Position numbers and translations under genes: made by a program
Assembly: GCF_901709675.1 (NCBI RefSeq)
Contig: NC_051088.1
Span: 15,490,193-15,554,192 of the forward strand
Reading direction: 5' to 3'
From: Syngnathus acus
Taxonomy: Eukaryota > Chordata > Actinopteri > Syngnathiformes > Syngnathidae
DNA length: 64,000 bases
Notes under the pieces: model-generated
Seen by the model: only the letters and a program-made list of their open reading frames with translations
The model's database searches: none
What the model was told of the DNA's origin: nothing
Part shown: positions 30,501 through 42,215 of the stretch, piece by piece
How the letters are laid out: every line of letters starts with the position of its first letter
Numbering within the stretch: the first letter of the stretch is position 1

Positions 30501-33500
30501 CTGCCGCGATGACAACGAGAATGAGATGACAAGAGGCTAGTCTTACCGGTGACTGACCCAGCAGATGAAGGAGATGCTCATCCAGAGGTGCGGGACAATT
30601 CTGGATGAGTAGTAGCCCGTCAGTCCACCTTAGGGGGGAGGTCAGGCCCACAGATGAAGAGGAGCGACCATTCCTGAATTCTGTCATCTCCAACATAGAT
30701 GCCAGCAGTGCCGCCTGGCACTCAGAAAGCTGCTTTGTCATCACCAGTAAAAGAACGGCGCACGGTGGTCCTAAGAACCATTTACAGTCATTATTATTAC
30801 ATCATCTCTACCACGGGAACAGATTTTTAGTGCCAAAAAACAACTTCCTCTGTCCACATGGGAGACAGCAGACATATCTCCTTCATTATTAAAAGCAGTT
30901 GGCATCTACAGCTAAGCACAGTCTGCCACTTAAGATTTGCTTTCAATGTAAAACAAATGACTGCACACCTCCACCAAAAATTATAAATGTATGTACAATC
31001 GACAGAAAACTGATGTGTCATCTGCACAACTCAAGGTAAGGGTAGGCTAAATAAAAATTGACAATTTATAATTGGCAAGTTATGGGTTCCTGAAATGGCT
31101 TTCAACAGTCTCATGGTGGCCAGTGTGGGTTTCAATTTCATTTAACTGATGACCCCCTCCTGATTTTACCTGAGGCACGAGTGCTGAGGATGATGGTCAA
31201 CTCCCTGTGTAGCGCACTGGCCTGAGCATCCGTCACCCACAGGAAAAGTAGCGATGGAGCAGTCCCAACAAGATCATCTAGCAGAGTCCCACCCAAAGCT
31301 ACAGCGCCATCCCATAAACCATAGCCTTTCAATTGTGATGCAACCACAGTGACCTCGCCTTCAAGCTCTCCTGTTGGACAGAGGCACAGAGATGTCGGAC
31401 ATTCCAAAACACAAGTGGGCCATTGTGAGGAAACGTTGGATACCTTTAAGCGGGAGGATGATTCCGCTCGATGTAATCTGGACACAAAGACACCAATATG
31501 TGGTTAGTTAGAACCTTACTCATTCTCAACTGGACACACTTGTCACGGAGGTTTGGCCTAGCGGTTAGTGTGACTTTACTCTGAAGGCGGTGAGGACTGC
31601 GGCAAAGGTTGGTCAGAAGAAGCCGGTCACGGGTTTTTTGTGTCTTATTTATTTATTTATTTATTTATTCTCTGTGGTTTGTCTGCCACCAGCCACCACT
31701 GCATGCAACAAATGTTTCTGCTATTCCTGACAGACAACCTGTCATTTCCCAACAGGATACTTTATGAAGTGATTTTTACATCTCACCATCATTTTTCCTT
31801 TGGCATCGGTACGCATCAAGCCGGTGTGAAGGGACAAAAACTCCAGCTCTAGGAAGGGTGGCTGCTGCGGGTCTACTTCTGGTGTCTGGTGAGGTATTTG
31901 AGCTGTCTGGTCAATCGGTTTGTTCTCATCACCTTCATCTGGTTCGTCGTCCTCACTGGATAAAACAACTGAAAGTGCAGAACCATTGAGACACAAATTG
32001 GTAGCAGCGAGGAAGTTGGTGGCAGAGATTGCTCGCAACTCACTTGTTTCTGATCGAGTCTGTTTCTTTCTCCGAGAATGAAGCCCAGCCACTCTGTTTG
32101 TTTGCTTCTTCTGTCTGAAGGCCATCCAAATATCTCTCTCTTTCTGCCCCGGCTCCTCATTTGACTTGCTTCTGCCGAACCTCCTGTTGCCGATTCGATG
32201 GGCATGAGGTGGTGTCTCCAGTGAGGAAGACTCTTCATTTGTAGCTGAATTAGTCTGAGAAGAAAACAAAAGACAGATCATTTAGGTAGCATCTTGAGAC
32301 TCGACCCCAGCAACTTGTTACTTGATCGTCACCTTCTGCATAACAGCTCCCTGTACTGTTTTGTAACCCGGTGAGGAGGAACTCAACCTCCCATCATTTG
32401 GAAATCCTCTCAGCTCAGCCAGGGAGTCATGCGCCTCCAAAGATATGCGTTTAGGTGGTGAACAAAACCCTGTAAAGGAAACATTTGCATTTTAAACTCG
32501 GAAAACTTTCAATTGGATTATTGCAAGAACCGACAAGCATACTCTCGCTTATGTTTTCGCTCTTCTGCGTAGCAAGACACTCTGAGGCCAAGACACGCTG
32601 TGGATATCTGTCTGAGGCACGCTTTGGGCGCCATCTGGTGGACAAAATAGACAATAGCAGCTCAGTGAAAATTCGTTACAGAATTAACTTTGGTTAGAAG
32701 GTTACTAAAATAGTATTCGTCTCCATGTGCAACATTGGCCAAGCAGCTCATGTGTATCAAAATACAAAAAGGAACTAAGAATATATTTAACGTTCCACTG
32801 GATATAAAAACACAGTACGCATTACAGTTCTGAATGGTTTACCGCCCCGATCTACGCATTTTACGTAGAACGTAATGTCCTCCGATTGGTTCTTCGGGTC
32901 TACATATTACGTCTGCATATTATGTTCCCGCACGTGGCGGCAGCCACACAACAACATTTACAGATTTTGGAATTCGGTCCACACAAAAGGCGCACCTTAT
33001 TAAAAGGCACACCTTTGGATTTTGAAAAAATCAAAGGAAACTTTACCCTGAAAAATAAATGACTTAATTGGTCAGCTTGATCGATAAAAAGGATGCCTGA
33101 AAAATTAATTTATAAATATGCGCAATTTCTCATACAGTAATACCTCGGCACCCGATTGCCTAAATATACAAACTGCCCAACATAAGTGTAATTCGAACAC
33201 ATTTGTGTCTTACCATTTGAACAAAAATCCAACATACAAGTGTGACCTTTCATTATACTACTATTTTGGTGCTAGAACATTGGTTTTACATATATTCTTA
33301 TGGGATTTTTTTTTCAATTCACAGAAATTGTAACATATAAACAAGGTCCCAGAAAAAAATAATTTCAGATGTTGAGGTATTACTACATTAAATAAAATGC
33401 AGGCCATGGGGGGCTTTTCTGGGGCTACACAGATTTCTACCAGGGCGATAGCTCATCTTAGCCCCAGTGTAGCGCCATCTCTGATAACAAGTCAAGCAAT

Positions 33501-34124
33501 TATGAGACCTCCAACAATTAAGTGATGCTTTAAGCAAAACATACACAAGCATCAACAACTCCTGTAATATCCACAGATGACTCAGGCTAATATTAGAAAG
33601 CTCAGAGAACTGTCACAATGTTTTGCTTAAACAAGCAAACTCACCTGTGGAAATTAACTGAAGACCCCCAAGGACATGGAGCTTCTGTTGACACCTGCGA
33701 CTGGCTGTAACTGCCTCCTGCTGCTGTGCGAGTGGTCGAGAATGTTTCTGTGGGCAGGCTTTCCAGTCCCATCAGCTTTCTGACAGTGTCTTTAAAAGGC
33801 AGCTTTCCATGGGCGCTGTCATAAACACAAACAAAAGATACTGAAATAAATATCGCCCGACTATCATTTATTGTGATACCGGCAGGAGACGCTTTCCTGA
33901 CCTTTGACGATAGAGGCTGCCATGACTCCACCCGCGTCCAGGTTTCTGATCGAGTTGAATAAAAAATAATAATCCCACAATCTCTCCGGAGCTCACTACG
34001 AATGCCTTCAAAAGCATTAATAATAGATCACCATGATTCCATGAAGTTGGACGCGGGGCTCTGCGGTGAGTGTAACCGTTGGTGGATGAAGTCAGAGGTT
34101 TCTACTGACGTCTTCTTGGGGATT
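27555..34124 (-). CDS. senp7: Sentrin/SUMO-specific protease 7
   Basis: Nuclear cysteine protease (C48) that edits poly-SUMO-2/3 chains. Exons: 34032-34124, 33645-33815, 32543-32634, 32333-32469, 32044-32254, 31787-31968, 31444-31477, 31170-31370, 30547-30770, 30403-30467, 30204-30320, 30012-30131, 29834-29926, 29682-29749, 29096-29129, 28948-29016, 28434-28584, 27555-27692 (TGA). The N-terminal part is basic and Ser-rich and carries a SUMO-interaction-like hydrophobic-acidic stretch, [10 protein letters not shown] middle segment ([20 protein letters not shown] to [10 protein letters not shown]) matches the SENP6/7-specific region. The catalytic part keeps [12 protein letters not shown], His in [14 protein letters not shown], Asp in CILVMDSL and Cys in [20 protein letters not shown], so the triad is intact. 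The tail [18 protein letters not shown] fits the family. Codon phases agree from 34124 to the stop. The start is unsettled: either an upstream exon (ATG 34499, donor at 34474, but phase does not match) or the in-frame ATG at 34042. The protein is roughly 730-760 aa against about 1,050 in human. Confidence 0.88.
31648..31671. repeat. (TTTA)n microsatellite in senp7 intron
   Basis: About six tandem TTTA units in the intron between 31478 and 31786. Confidence 0.85.
32635..33644. other. senp7 intron of about 1 kb
   Basis: AT-rich intron with no recognisable coding segment. A short CTGCATATTATG/ACATATTACG pair near 32900 is the only local pattern. Confidence 0.6.
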
Positions 34125-34474
34125 CTAAAGAAAACGTCATCGTGACAAATATTGTAATGGCAAGTTCAACATAATGCACATACGCTCTTTATCAATATTT
34201 TCACGTCCGTATTAGCGAGGTGTGGTTTTAACGTTTGACAAAATAATTCTAAAACAAAACAAAGGGTAAAACTACTCATAATAATTGCACGGATTAGATT
34301 GGTCAGTGGATCCGCACGAAATAGTAAAATATGTCGGCATCCGCATTCTTCGTTAGAATACACCAAAATGTTGACCACAAAAGCAGCTGAATGACTGCAC
34401 GAAATTCATCCCAGACTAATAGTCTATAAGCGTTTTGCAGAGGGGAAGGAGACGGCTTTCGTGCTTGACTTTAC

Positions 34475-34499
34475 CTACTGTTTTCCCGGACTCGGTCAT
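34475..34499 (-). other. senp7: Candidate senp7 first exon (ATG at 34499)
   Basis: A short minus-strand frame, MTESGKTV, ends at a strong GTAG/gtaaag donor. It lies at the expected 5' end of senp7. It leaves one base over, whereas the exon at 34032-34124 needs two, so either an exon is missing between them or this ATG is not used. Confidence 0.35.
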
Positions 34500-35871
34500 G
34501 TCTGCTGCTGGTCGCTCGCTAGCTATAGCTATCGAAAATAGTTAGCCGTCAGCTATTTAGCCCGCTACGGCTCACCTGCGTGAAGCTGGCCCCCTACCCC
34601 ACGCAAAAGTTGTTCGCGTTCGACGTTTCCAAAATAGTCCAAAAAAAGTCCAATGATGTACTAACACTTGTGTCATTGTCCCTCATGAAAGGTTATAACT
34701 CTTCCCCAAAAAATGTTAAGGAGCATTTTGAAGCCGTCCAAAAATTCAGCTGCTGCACTAGATTACGTAAACAACGTGCGTAATTTGCGTAGATTCACTG
34801 ATGTTGAAACGTATTTTTCCAAAATTCCAAATTAGTCATATATTTTGATGTGTTAGGTTCAACACTGTTATAAATAAATAATTAAATAAATAAATAATAA
34901 GAAAAAAATGTTTCATGATTAGTATTTATTTATTTTTTACAATACAATGAACTCTTATCTTTACAATATGAACTATTTATAGTATGTATACGTAATATGT
35001 TTGTGTACTTTGCATAATTTCCGAAAAGCATATTGGGAGGGCTGGCTTGGATTGAGTTAATGCCATCAGAGCTACCAACACTCCCTTTGTGGGTTACGTG
35101 TACTTGATGATCTATTTCATGAGCACCCCTGCTCTAAATTGTCCATAGGTGTGAATATGGGGAAATCATATCCTTTCCCTCTTAACCTTCCTTTTAGTGT
35201 CATGAGAGCTGTAAAGTTTGAAAACAAACAAACATGCATGTTTTCTGAGCCCTGGGCGTAACATGGACAGAACACTCACATCGCCTGTATACGTATGGTG
35301 GCTCAAATGTAAACAGATCGAAGGTAACTGTTGTGTCACATATACGCACACACACAACAGTTATAATCAGTTTTAACAAAAAACACACACAGGATAAAAA
35401 GTGTTGTCTTCTCATTTCAAAGGCTTCTAGTTTATCTTGAACCAAAAGGGATAATGTGACTTTTGACCTCAGCCAAAATCCTGTTTCTCTTAAAGAATCC
35501 AGTCTGTCAGATGTAAACATGAGAGCATGCCGTTTTGAGCTTTGCTACTTGGTTCCCTCCGAAAAGTGGCAATGTTTGGCATCTTTTTAATCACTGACTT
35601 GAGCATGAAATGATGTTTTTCAAACTGGAGTTACATATTGCAAGGAGCTGAATGAACTTTGATCAGACATTCTACCAATTGATTAAACATTTAGCACTGT
35701 CTGGTTGCAGTGCATCTACTACCTTGCAGGGGTGCTAGCTTTCTGCTGTGTACACGACATTTGCGATGACCTGCTGTTAATGATTCAGCTGAAATTGTGT
35801 GTTTATATGCGTTTCAGGGAGCAAACAGATGAATCCGGCTAGTTCTTGACGGAGGTTAGTGTAAAGGCATT
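34500..35871. other. Divergent intergenic region senp7-ftcd (about 1.4 kb)
   Basis: Separates the 5' ends of two genes transcribed away from each other, so it must hold both promoters. I see no clear TATA box; (TAAA)n-like runs occur near 34880-34900. The senp7 side (34400-34600) is the less AT-rich part. Confidence 0.6.
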
Positions 35872-38800
35872 ATGGCAGCTGCGCTGGTTGAATGTGTCCC
35901 CAACTTCTCAGAAGGCAAAAATCAAGAGGTCAGTTCTTTTTTAGTTGTTGTAGAATTGCCTGATGTCTCGTTTGTTGTTTCTTCTCCGGGAACGAATAAA
36001 TGCTACTTTTCTAGAATAAAAGGTAAAAAAAAAAAGGGGGTATATATTTTCAAAATGTGCTCATTAAAATATGACTCTCTTGGTGAACCTAAATAGTTTA
36101 CAACTTTTCACACAATTTAAATGTATTCTTTTTCTAAAAAAATATTTTTTTCCTTGATATTATCAGAGCATTACAATTGTTTCTTTAAAAAAAAAATACT
36201 TTATCATTATCTTATGTTTCTTCTAACAAAGAGACATTTTTTCGAATCCCATGATATTTTAGGGTACACAGGAGTAGTTATGTTTGATTGACGTTTTTGA
36301 TGAGGTCCTTGAAAACAGTTCTCTCCCGTAAGGCCTCCATAAATCCACAAAAGTTTGAAAACCTCTGCTTTGAGAGAGATAAAAAAATGGATGAGAGAAA
36401 TAGATTTTCTCACCCTTGTCAACTTTCAGGTCATTGACGCCATCTCGGCGGCCATTAGCAGCACACCCGGATGTACCCTGCTGGATGTTGACCCCGGCGT
36501 CTCCACCAACCGGACCGTCTACACGTTTGTGGGCTCTCCTGAAGCTGTTGTGGAAGGGGCGCTCAATGCTGCCCGTCAGGCTTTCAACCTCATTGACATG
36601 ACTCGCCACTCAGGTGAGTCCACAATGTGACTGACTGGACATCATCTCCAGGTATTAGCCCTAGTTAATTAGAATGATAACTTTGTTTATATAGCACCTT
36701 TGAAAACACAGTGGGGGGGGGCAATATCACATAAAAGGCAGTCTAGTGTATAAAACTGAGTTAAAGTGATTGAGAGGATGTCCCCAATTGTCAAAAAGTC
36801 AATGTGCCCTCATGAAGAAGGCCTAGTCACATTAAATTGTGAGCCTCCAATTTTGAACAGCCTGAAGTCCAACTTCCAAATTAATGCTCAAATTGGAGTA
36901 ATGCGATGACATCTGTTTAGTTTACGCTACTACATTTTGAACTAACTGGAGGCAAAAGATTAATTTTGATAAATACTGGAGAGAGGAGTGAGTTTCAGTA
37001 ATCTAATTGTTCGAGAATGAGTGGATGCATTACTTGACACGTATGCGTCCGTCCAGGTGAACACCCTCGAATGGGAGCGCTGGACGTCTGTCCTTTCATT
37101 CCTGTCCAGAACGTCAGTATGGAAGACTGCGTCCGCTGCGCCAACATCTTTGGACAGAAACTGGCGGACATGTTGCATGTGCCAGGTTTGTTCTGAAAAG
37201 AAAAGCCAACATAAATACTGAGTCTAAACCATGTTGTTTTCTCAGTGTTTCTTTACGGCGAAGCAGCGCGAAGCGAGGCACGGAGGACTCTTCCGTCTGT
37301 GAGAGCCGGCGAGTATGAAGCTTTAGCAGAAAAGGTACGACCTTGAAAGCAATTATTTGTGGATGTTTGCCATTTGATTTGGCCATTTTCTGTGACTAAC
37401 AGGGCTTCACCCTATTTAATGACATTTTCTGACGCTATGCAGTAAGAATTCTATCATGTAAAATCATAAATATGCCTTGTTTGAAAAACTCTGATCCATG
37501 TCGAAAATTCACACGATAACTACTTTCATTGTCATCATTTGTCATATCATTTCTTATTCCTTTCTAATTGTGCTGAAAACAACTGTATGTGTCTGCCGTC
37601 AAGCTGAAGCAGAAGGAGTGGGCTCCAGACTTTGGACCCGCCACCTTTGTGGCATCATGGGGTGCCACGGTGACAGGCGCACGGAAGTTCCTCATCGCCT
37701 ACAACGTAAACGTGATTGGGACCAAGGAGCAGGCGCATCGCATCGCACTGGACATAAGAGAGCAGGGCAGAAGAAAAGACCAGGTGCAATTCTGGAACTT
37801 CATGATACTCCCTTAGTGACGACCAACATGTAATTTTCTCATGAACTCCCAGTGACGAGATATGCGTGCATTTGACTACATCCCAGCCAGGGTTGCTGAA
37901 AAAGGTTCAAGCCATCGGCTGGTACTTGGATGAGTCCAATATCGCTCAGGTGTCCACCAACATCCTGGATTTTGAGCTAACGCCTCTCCACTGTGTTTAT
38001 GAGGAGATCTGCAAGGATGCAGAGGTCAGACGTTCCACATTACGTTGCGTTCAGAACTGCTGGGAGTTACTAACACTTCGTTTATATTCAGGTATCTTCC
38101 ACTGACGATGATCATTTGCCCTCAGGATCTAAAGCTGCCAATCGTGGGCTCCCAGATTGTCGGTTTGATTCCTCTCAAAGCTCTTCTGGATGCTGCAGAC
38201 TTCTACATTGCTAGGGACAAACTCTTCATCGTTGAAGAAGAGCATAAAGTGCGACTGGTGAGGAAAGCTTGACCTCAAGAGTTGTGTCACACGGCTCCTC
38301 GGGTTTCTAACCTTTAAATCCTTGCGTTTGTGATCAGGTGATCAGCAAGCTGGGCCTCGACTCACTGGGTCCGTTCAAAGCAAAGGAGCGGATAATTGAG
38401 TGAGTTTCATAACCACTGATGCGAAGTTCATCATGCTGGACTCCATAGTGCCTCACTTGGTATTTGTACTTCGTTCCTTCCCGCCACCGACAGGTACATG
38501 GTGACGTCGCAGGACCACGGCTGCCTGGCGTCTCTTTCCCTGCAGCAATTTGTTCGCAGCGTTGGCGCCCGGACGGCTGCTCCTGGCGGAGGCTCAGTCT
38601 CCGCCGCCGTGGCTGCTCTGGTAATTTTGCATACGACCAAAAAATGGTCACCTCGCTAAATATTTTCCTCATGATGACACTTTGAACGCTGCAGGGAGCG
38701 GCGCTCGGCGCCATGGTGGGCCAAATGACATACGGCAAGAGGCAGTTTGAAGCTGTGGACGGTGTGATGAGGAGACTGATACCTCCGTTTCATCACGCTA

Positions 38801-39683
38801 TGAATGAGCTGCTGGACATGGTTGACAGTGACTCATCTGCCTTCAACAGCTACATGGTCTCACTTTCTGTGTTGGATTTCTCATTATTCGTATTTTTTAC
38901 AATCCAGTGATCTTTCAGAACATCTCTGGTTTTGTGCTTCAACTCTGTTTCGACTCTAGGCAGCGCTCAAGATGCCCAAAAATTCTAAGGAGGAAGTAAA
39001 AAGGTAGAAACACTTAAGTTCGCCTTGCAGCCGCATGTCGACATTTCATTTACGTAGATGATGTTTCTTGTCTTGACAGGCGAGAGGTGGCCTTGCAGGA
39101 GGGCCTGAAGCAAGCAGTGAGTGTTCCGTTGGCGCTGGCTGAGAAGGTTAGCACCCTCTGGCCATCACTTGAAGAACTTGTCTTATACGGGAACATCAGC
39201 TGCAAATCAGATATTCAGGTGGGGAATAGGCAGAGAAGAAATTGGTCTTGTGCTATCATGAAATGTTTGAGCTGGAAGCACCTTTGACTGTGTGGTTTCC
39301 AGGTTGCAGTAAAAGCGCTGGAGACGGCAGTTTTCGGGGCTTACTACAACGTCATCATCAACCTTCAAGACATTAATGATGACAATTTCAAGATGGAGGT
39401 AGGTTTGCACATGCCAATGGAATGAGCCGCCAGCGACCTTTTCACCATAGTGTCACACGTGCTTCTGGGTGGAAAAAAAAAAGAATCGAGAAAATTCAAC
39501 CTGTTGTTGTATCCAACACTTAATTCATAAACGCTACTAAATATATTGATGTATGTGAGTTTATCTCACAATCACCTAATGTCCTATCTTGTTTTGCAGA
39601 CTCAGTCCAGAGTGTCAGCATTATTAGAGGAGGCAAAAAATTTTGCCTTCACCATCCTTGAAGCTGCCGACAAGCGAGCATGA
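35872..39683 (+). CDS. ftcd: Formimidoyltransferase-cyclodeaminase
   Basis: Bifunctional enzyme of histidine degradation: it moves the formimino group from formiminoglutamate to tetrahydrofolate, then releases ammonia to give 5,10-methenyl-THF. Fourteen exons are all in phase: 35872-35928, 36430-36613, 37057-37185, 37246-37334, 37604-37783, 37887-38024, 38126-38257, 38338-38399, 38494-38620, 38695-38856, 38960-39003, 39080-39218, 39303-39398, 39600-39683 (TGA); 540 aa against 541 in human. The N-terminal motif [14 protein letters not shown] and the active-site His context [20 protein letters not shown] mark the transferase (residues 1 to about 326). [15 protein letters not shown] is its C-terminal subdomain. 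The cyclodeaminase (about 335-540) has [18 protein letters not shown], the [13 protein letters not shown]-type helix and [11 protein letters not shown]. No residue I would call essential is missing. Length and motifs suggest a functional enzyme. Confidence 0.97.
35929..36429. other. ftcd intron 1 (501 bp)
   Basis: AT-rich with several poly-T/poly-A tracts. No element recognised. Confidence 0.7.
36614..37056. other. ftcd intron 2 (443 bp)
   Basis: Contains a TTTATATAGCACCTTT sequence near 36688, typical of the reversed tail of fish SINE/LINE elements, and a G8 run. No coding signal. Confidence 0.6.
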
Positions 39684-39944
39684 GCCTGGTAGCCTAGTTC
39701 TTCTGACAAATTGTGTTGAGCAAATCCAATGAAACCTTGTCACTGCAGATGATGGCTGAAATGTTTGACCACAAGTCATTAAAAAGTTTTTACTTCGAGT
39801 CACCTTTTCTAAAGAACCATTACTTGGATTCCATTCCCATATGCGTCTGTTTATCAGGGATGCTCAAGGGCACCGGGATGGCTAATGGTGCCATTAAAGG
39901 CAAAAAATAGACAAATGGACACACGACCTTTAAAAGAAGTGGAA

Positions 39945-39950
39945 AATAAA
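39945..39950 (+). promoter_or_regulatory. Polyadenylation signal of ftcd
   Basis: AATAAA 262 bp past the ftcd stop codon, just before the foldback element that starts at 39964. Confidence 0.55.
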
Positions 39951-39963
39951 TGGTCCACATGCA

Positions 39964-40123
39964 ACGGAAGAGGATTAGGGCCAATAAAGAAAAAAAGGTG
40001 GGGTGACAGGATTCTGGCTTTTTGTTTCTCAGAACTCTGACTTTAAAGTAAGAATTCTGAGAAAAAAAGTCAGAATCCTGTGACCCCCCTTTTTTTTCTT
40101 CACTGGCCCTAATCCTCTTCCGT
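39964..40123. repeat. Foldback (long inverted repeat) element, 160 bp
   Basis: The first 20 bases, ACGGAAGAGGATTAGGGCCA, return as TGGCCCTAATCCTCTTCCGT at the other end. Pairing continues inward with few mismatches (GTGACAGGATTCTG against CAGAATCCTGTGAC). Nearly the whole segment could fold into one hairpin. This is the form of a palindromic MITE. Confidence 0.85.
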
Positions 40124-41356
40124 ACAGGACAAGTTGGATCGTCGTACCCCAGTTTAAGTTACTATTGCCATCACAAACATCAACACATCCGCATCCTGAA
40201 ATTATACTCAGTCACTAATTAAGAACACAACAAAACATCTAATATTCCATCCATCCATCCATCCGTCCATCCATCCATTATCTGTACCTTACATTGACAG
40301 CAATATGGGCTAGCAGCTAGCCGCTAAGCCCAATATCAGCTCATAAGAGTCATCGGAATTGTTTTCAAAGGTAAATTAATAGAGAAAAATGACTCTGGAC
40401 ACTTTGATGCTGACAGCACTTTTTTGGTTCCTTTTCAAAAAGATCATAAGTCTCCATAGCATTTAAAAATGTCTGACACAGCTGTTGTACTATCAACCAG
40501 ATGAAGTTGAACTTGCAGCAAAAAAAAAAACACAACATTTTGAACTTGCACCATGGAGCAATGTGCGTAATCAAACATGGCTTACGTTACGACAGCCTCC
40601 GGAGAAGACTCGCTGGGTGAATTTGAGAATTTAAAGCTCGAGAGCTGTGGCGCAATAACATCACATTTGATTTCATGTGTATGGTGGACACATACAAAGT
40701 CTCATGGGGCATAGAAATTAAATTTCCTCAAAATATGGAGGAATCCCTGCTTTTGTCCCTGTGACTAGTCTAAGATCACCCCGCCTCCAGCTCACCCGCT
40801 CACTCTAATGAGTGTTAAAGCGGTGTGGATTGATGGATGTATTCAGTACTTAGATGGTCACAAAATCATTTCCTTCTGAAGATGGTAGGCCGACAACCGA
40901 GAGATGTTTACAACAAGGTGTTCAATAGCACTCCCAATATGTTTGTAAAGGTTCAAGAATATCAGGAAGTAAATTTTAAAATGTCATAGTGAACCCTACA
41001 GAGGCATGGCCAATCTTATTGAGCGATGCTGAGCCTGCAGACAAAAGGACACTGGGGGTAGCAGGTGTGCGGGTGTGTAACCGTACACCTCGGTTTGCAG
41101 GTTAAATCCCACTGACGACATCCCAACCTGGTGTTAATCTACACAATCCAATGTTTGACATTTAGTACGCAGCAGCCAATGGGTGGTGGCTTCCATGATG
41201 AAGTGGAACCCATTAGTAATGCTTTTATCACGTGGTCAATTAAACAGCAAATCTCAACAAAGAAAGACTGGGGGAAAGAATGAGTGACATCATGTGCGCA
41301 TGTGGCCGTGCGTGTGTGTGTATTTGTGTTTGTGTGTACGTTCCGTTAGGTGACAA
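40124..41356. other. Intergenic region ftcd-pomc upstream sequence
   Basis: Contains a (CCAT)n-like tract at 40249-40279 and a short relic of the GGATGGAT-family repeat at about 40780-40850. From 41050 to 41356 it forms the proximal upstream region of pomc, with a GTGTGTG-rich stretch just before the TATA box. Confidence 0.6.
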
Positions 41357-41363
41357 TATAAAA
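41357..41363 (+). promoter_or_regulatory. TATA box and non-coding exon 1 start of pomc
   Basis: TATAAAA lies about 30 bp upstream of a likely start site near 41387. A non-coding first exon then runs to the donor GAGAG/gtaaga, ending at 41434. POMC genes of other vertebrates have the same layout: TATA promoter, non-coding exon 1, signal-peptide exon 2, hormone exon 3. Confidence 0.7.
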
Positions 41364-41434
41364 GGTGGGCTGACCCAAGAGGATACAAGAACCCAGCATC
41401 AGCATCAGAGAACCAAGACCAAGACAGACGAGAG

Positions 41435-42211
41435 GTAAGACTACTTTGATTGTTTTCATTCTGTAACTGCAAAGTCTTATCAGAGATGGCTTTAGGAATC
41501 CCTAAATGTATTTGTGGTGCTGATTTAAGAAATAGTTTTTCTTTTTTGGAGCACATCAAGTCTCTGAACTGTTTTTTATTTTGTAAGTTTGACCTACAAA
41601 AACAGATTTGACCATACATTGCAATTTATAGTTTTGATGTTGCCGAAAAAAATCCACCTTTTGCTATATCCTACCCTTAATTCATAAATAACAAAAATTA
41701 AATCAATAAAAATAAAAAACTTTTGCTGTATTACATACTATAGTAAATGTTTTATTAATATTAATATTATTATTATCATCTATCAATCCATCCATTTTCT
41801 GAATTGCTTCTCCTCATGAGGGTCACGGGCGTGTTGGAGCCTATACCAGCAGTTTTTTAGGAAGTAGTCAGGGCACACTGGAAGGAATTATTATTATTAA
41901 AACCTGATATGCTTGACAAAAAACAGGGGCAGATTCAGAATCAGTTAAAAAAAAAAATCCTCTATAAGAGTCATTTGCATTGCTGATTTAAACAAATGTT
42001 AGCCAGTGTTAATTATTATTTTACTATTAATTATTATTATTAAATATTAGTGTCAATTTTCTTTTGTGATGAAGCTTTTCTTGTAAATTGAGTGCTCAAA
42101 ATAAACACATAAAACACAACAGTAATGTACATTGCATTAAGAAGAAAATCTCTTTACGATTGTTGCTGAGCTGGTGCCCTCTGAAGGTGTGTGTTTGTTC
42201 TTGATTGGCAG
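41435..42211. other. pomc intron 1 with repeat fragment
   Basis: 777-bp intron between the non-coding exon and the signal-peptide exon. It holds a partial GGATGGAT-family repeat (41775-41885, with CCATCCATTTTCTGAATTGC) and AT-rich sequence. Confidence 0.7.
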
Positions 42212-42215
42212 GAGG

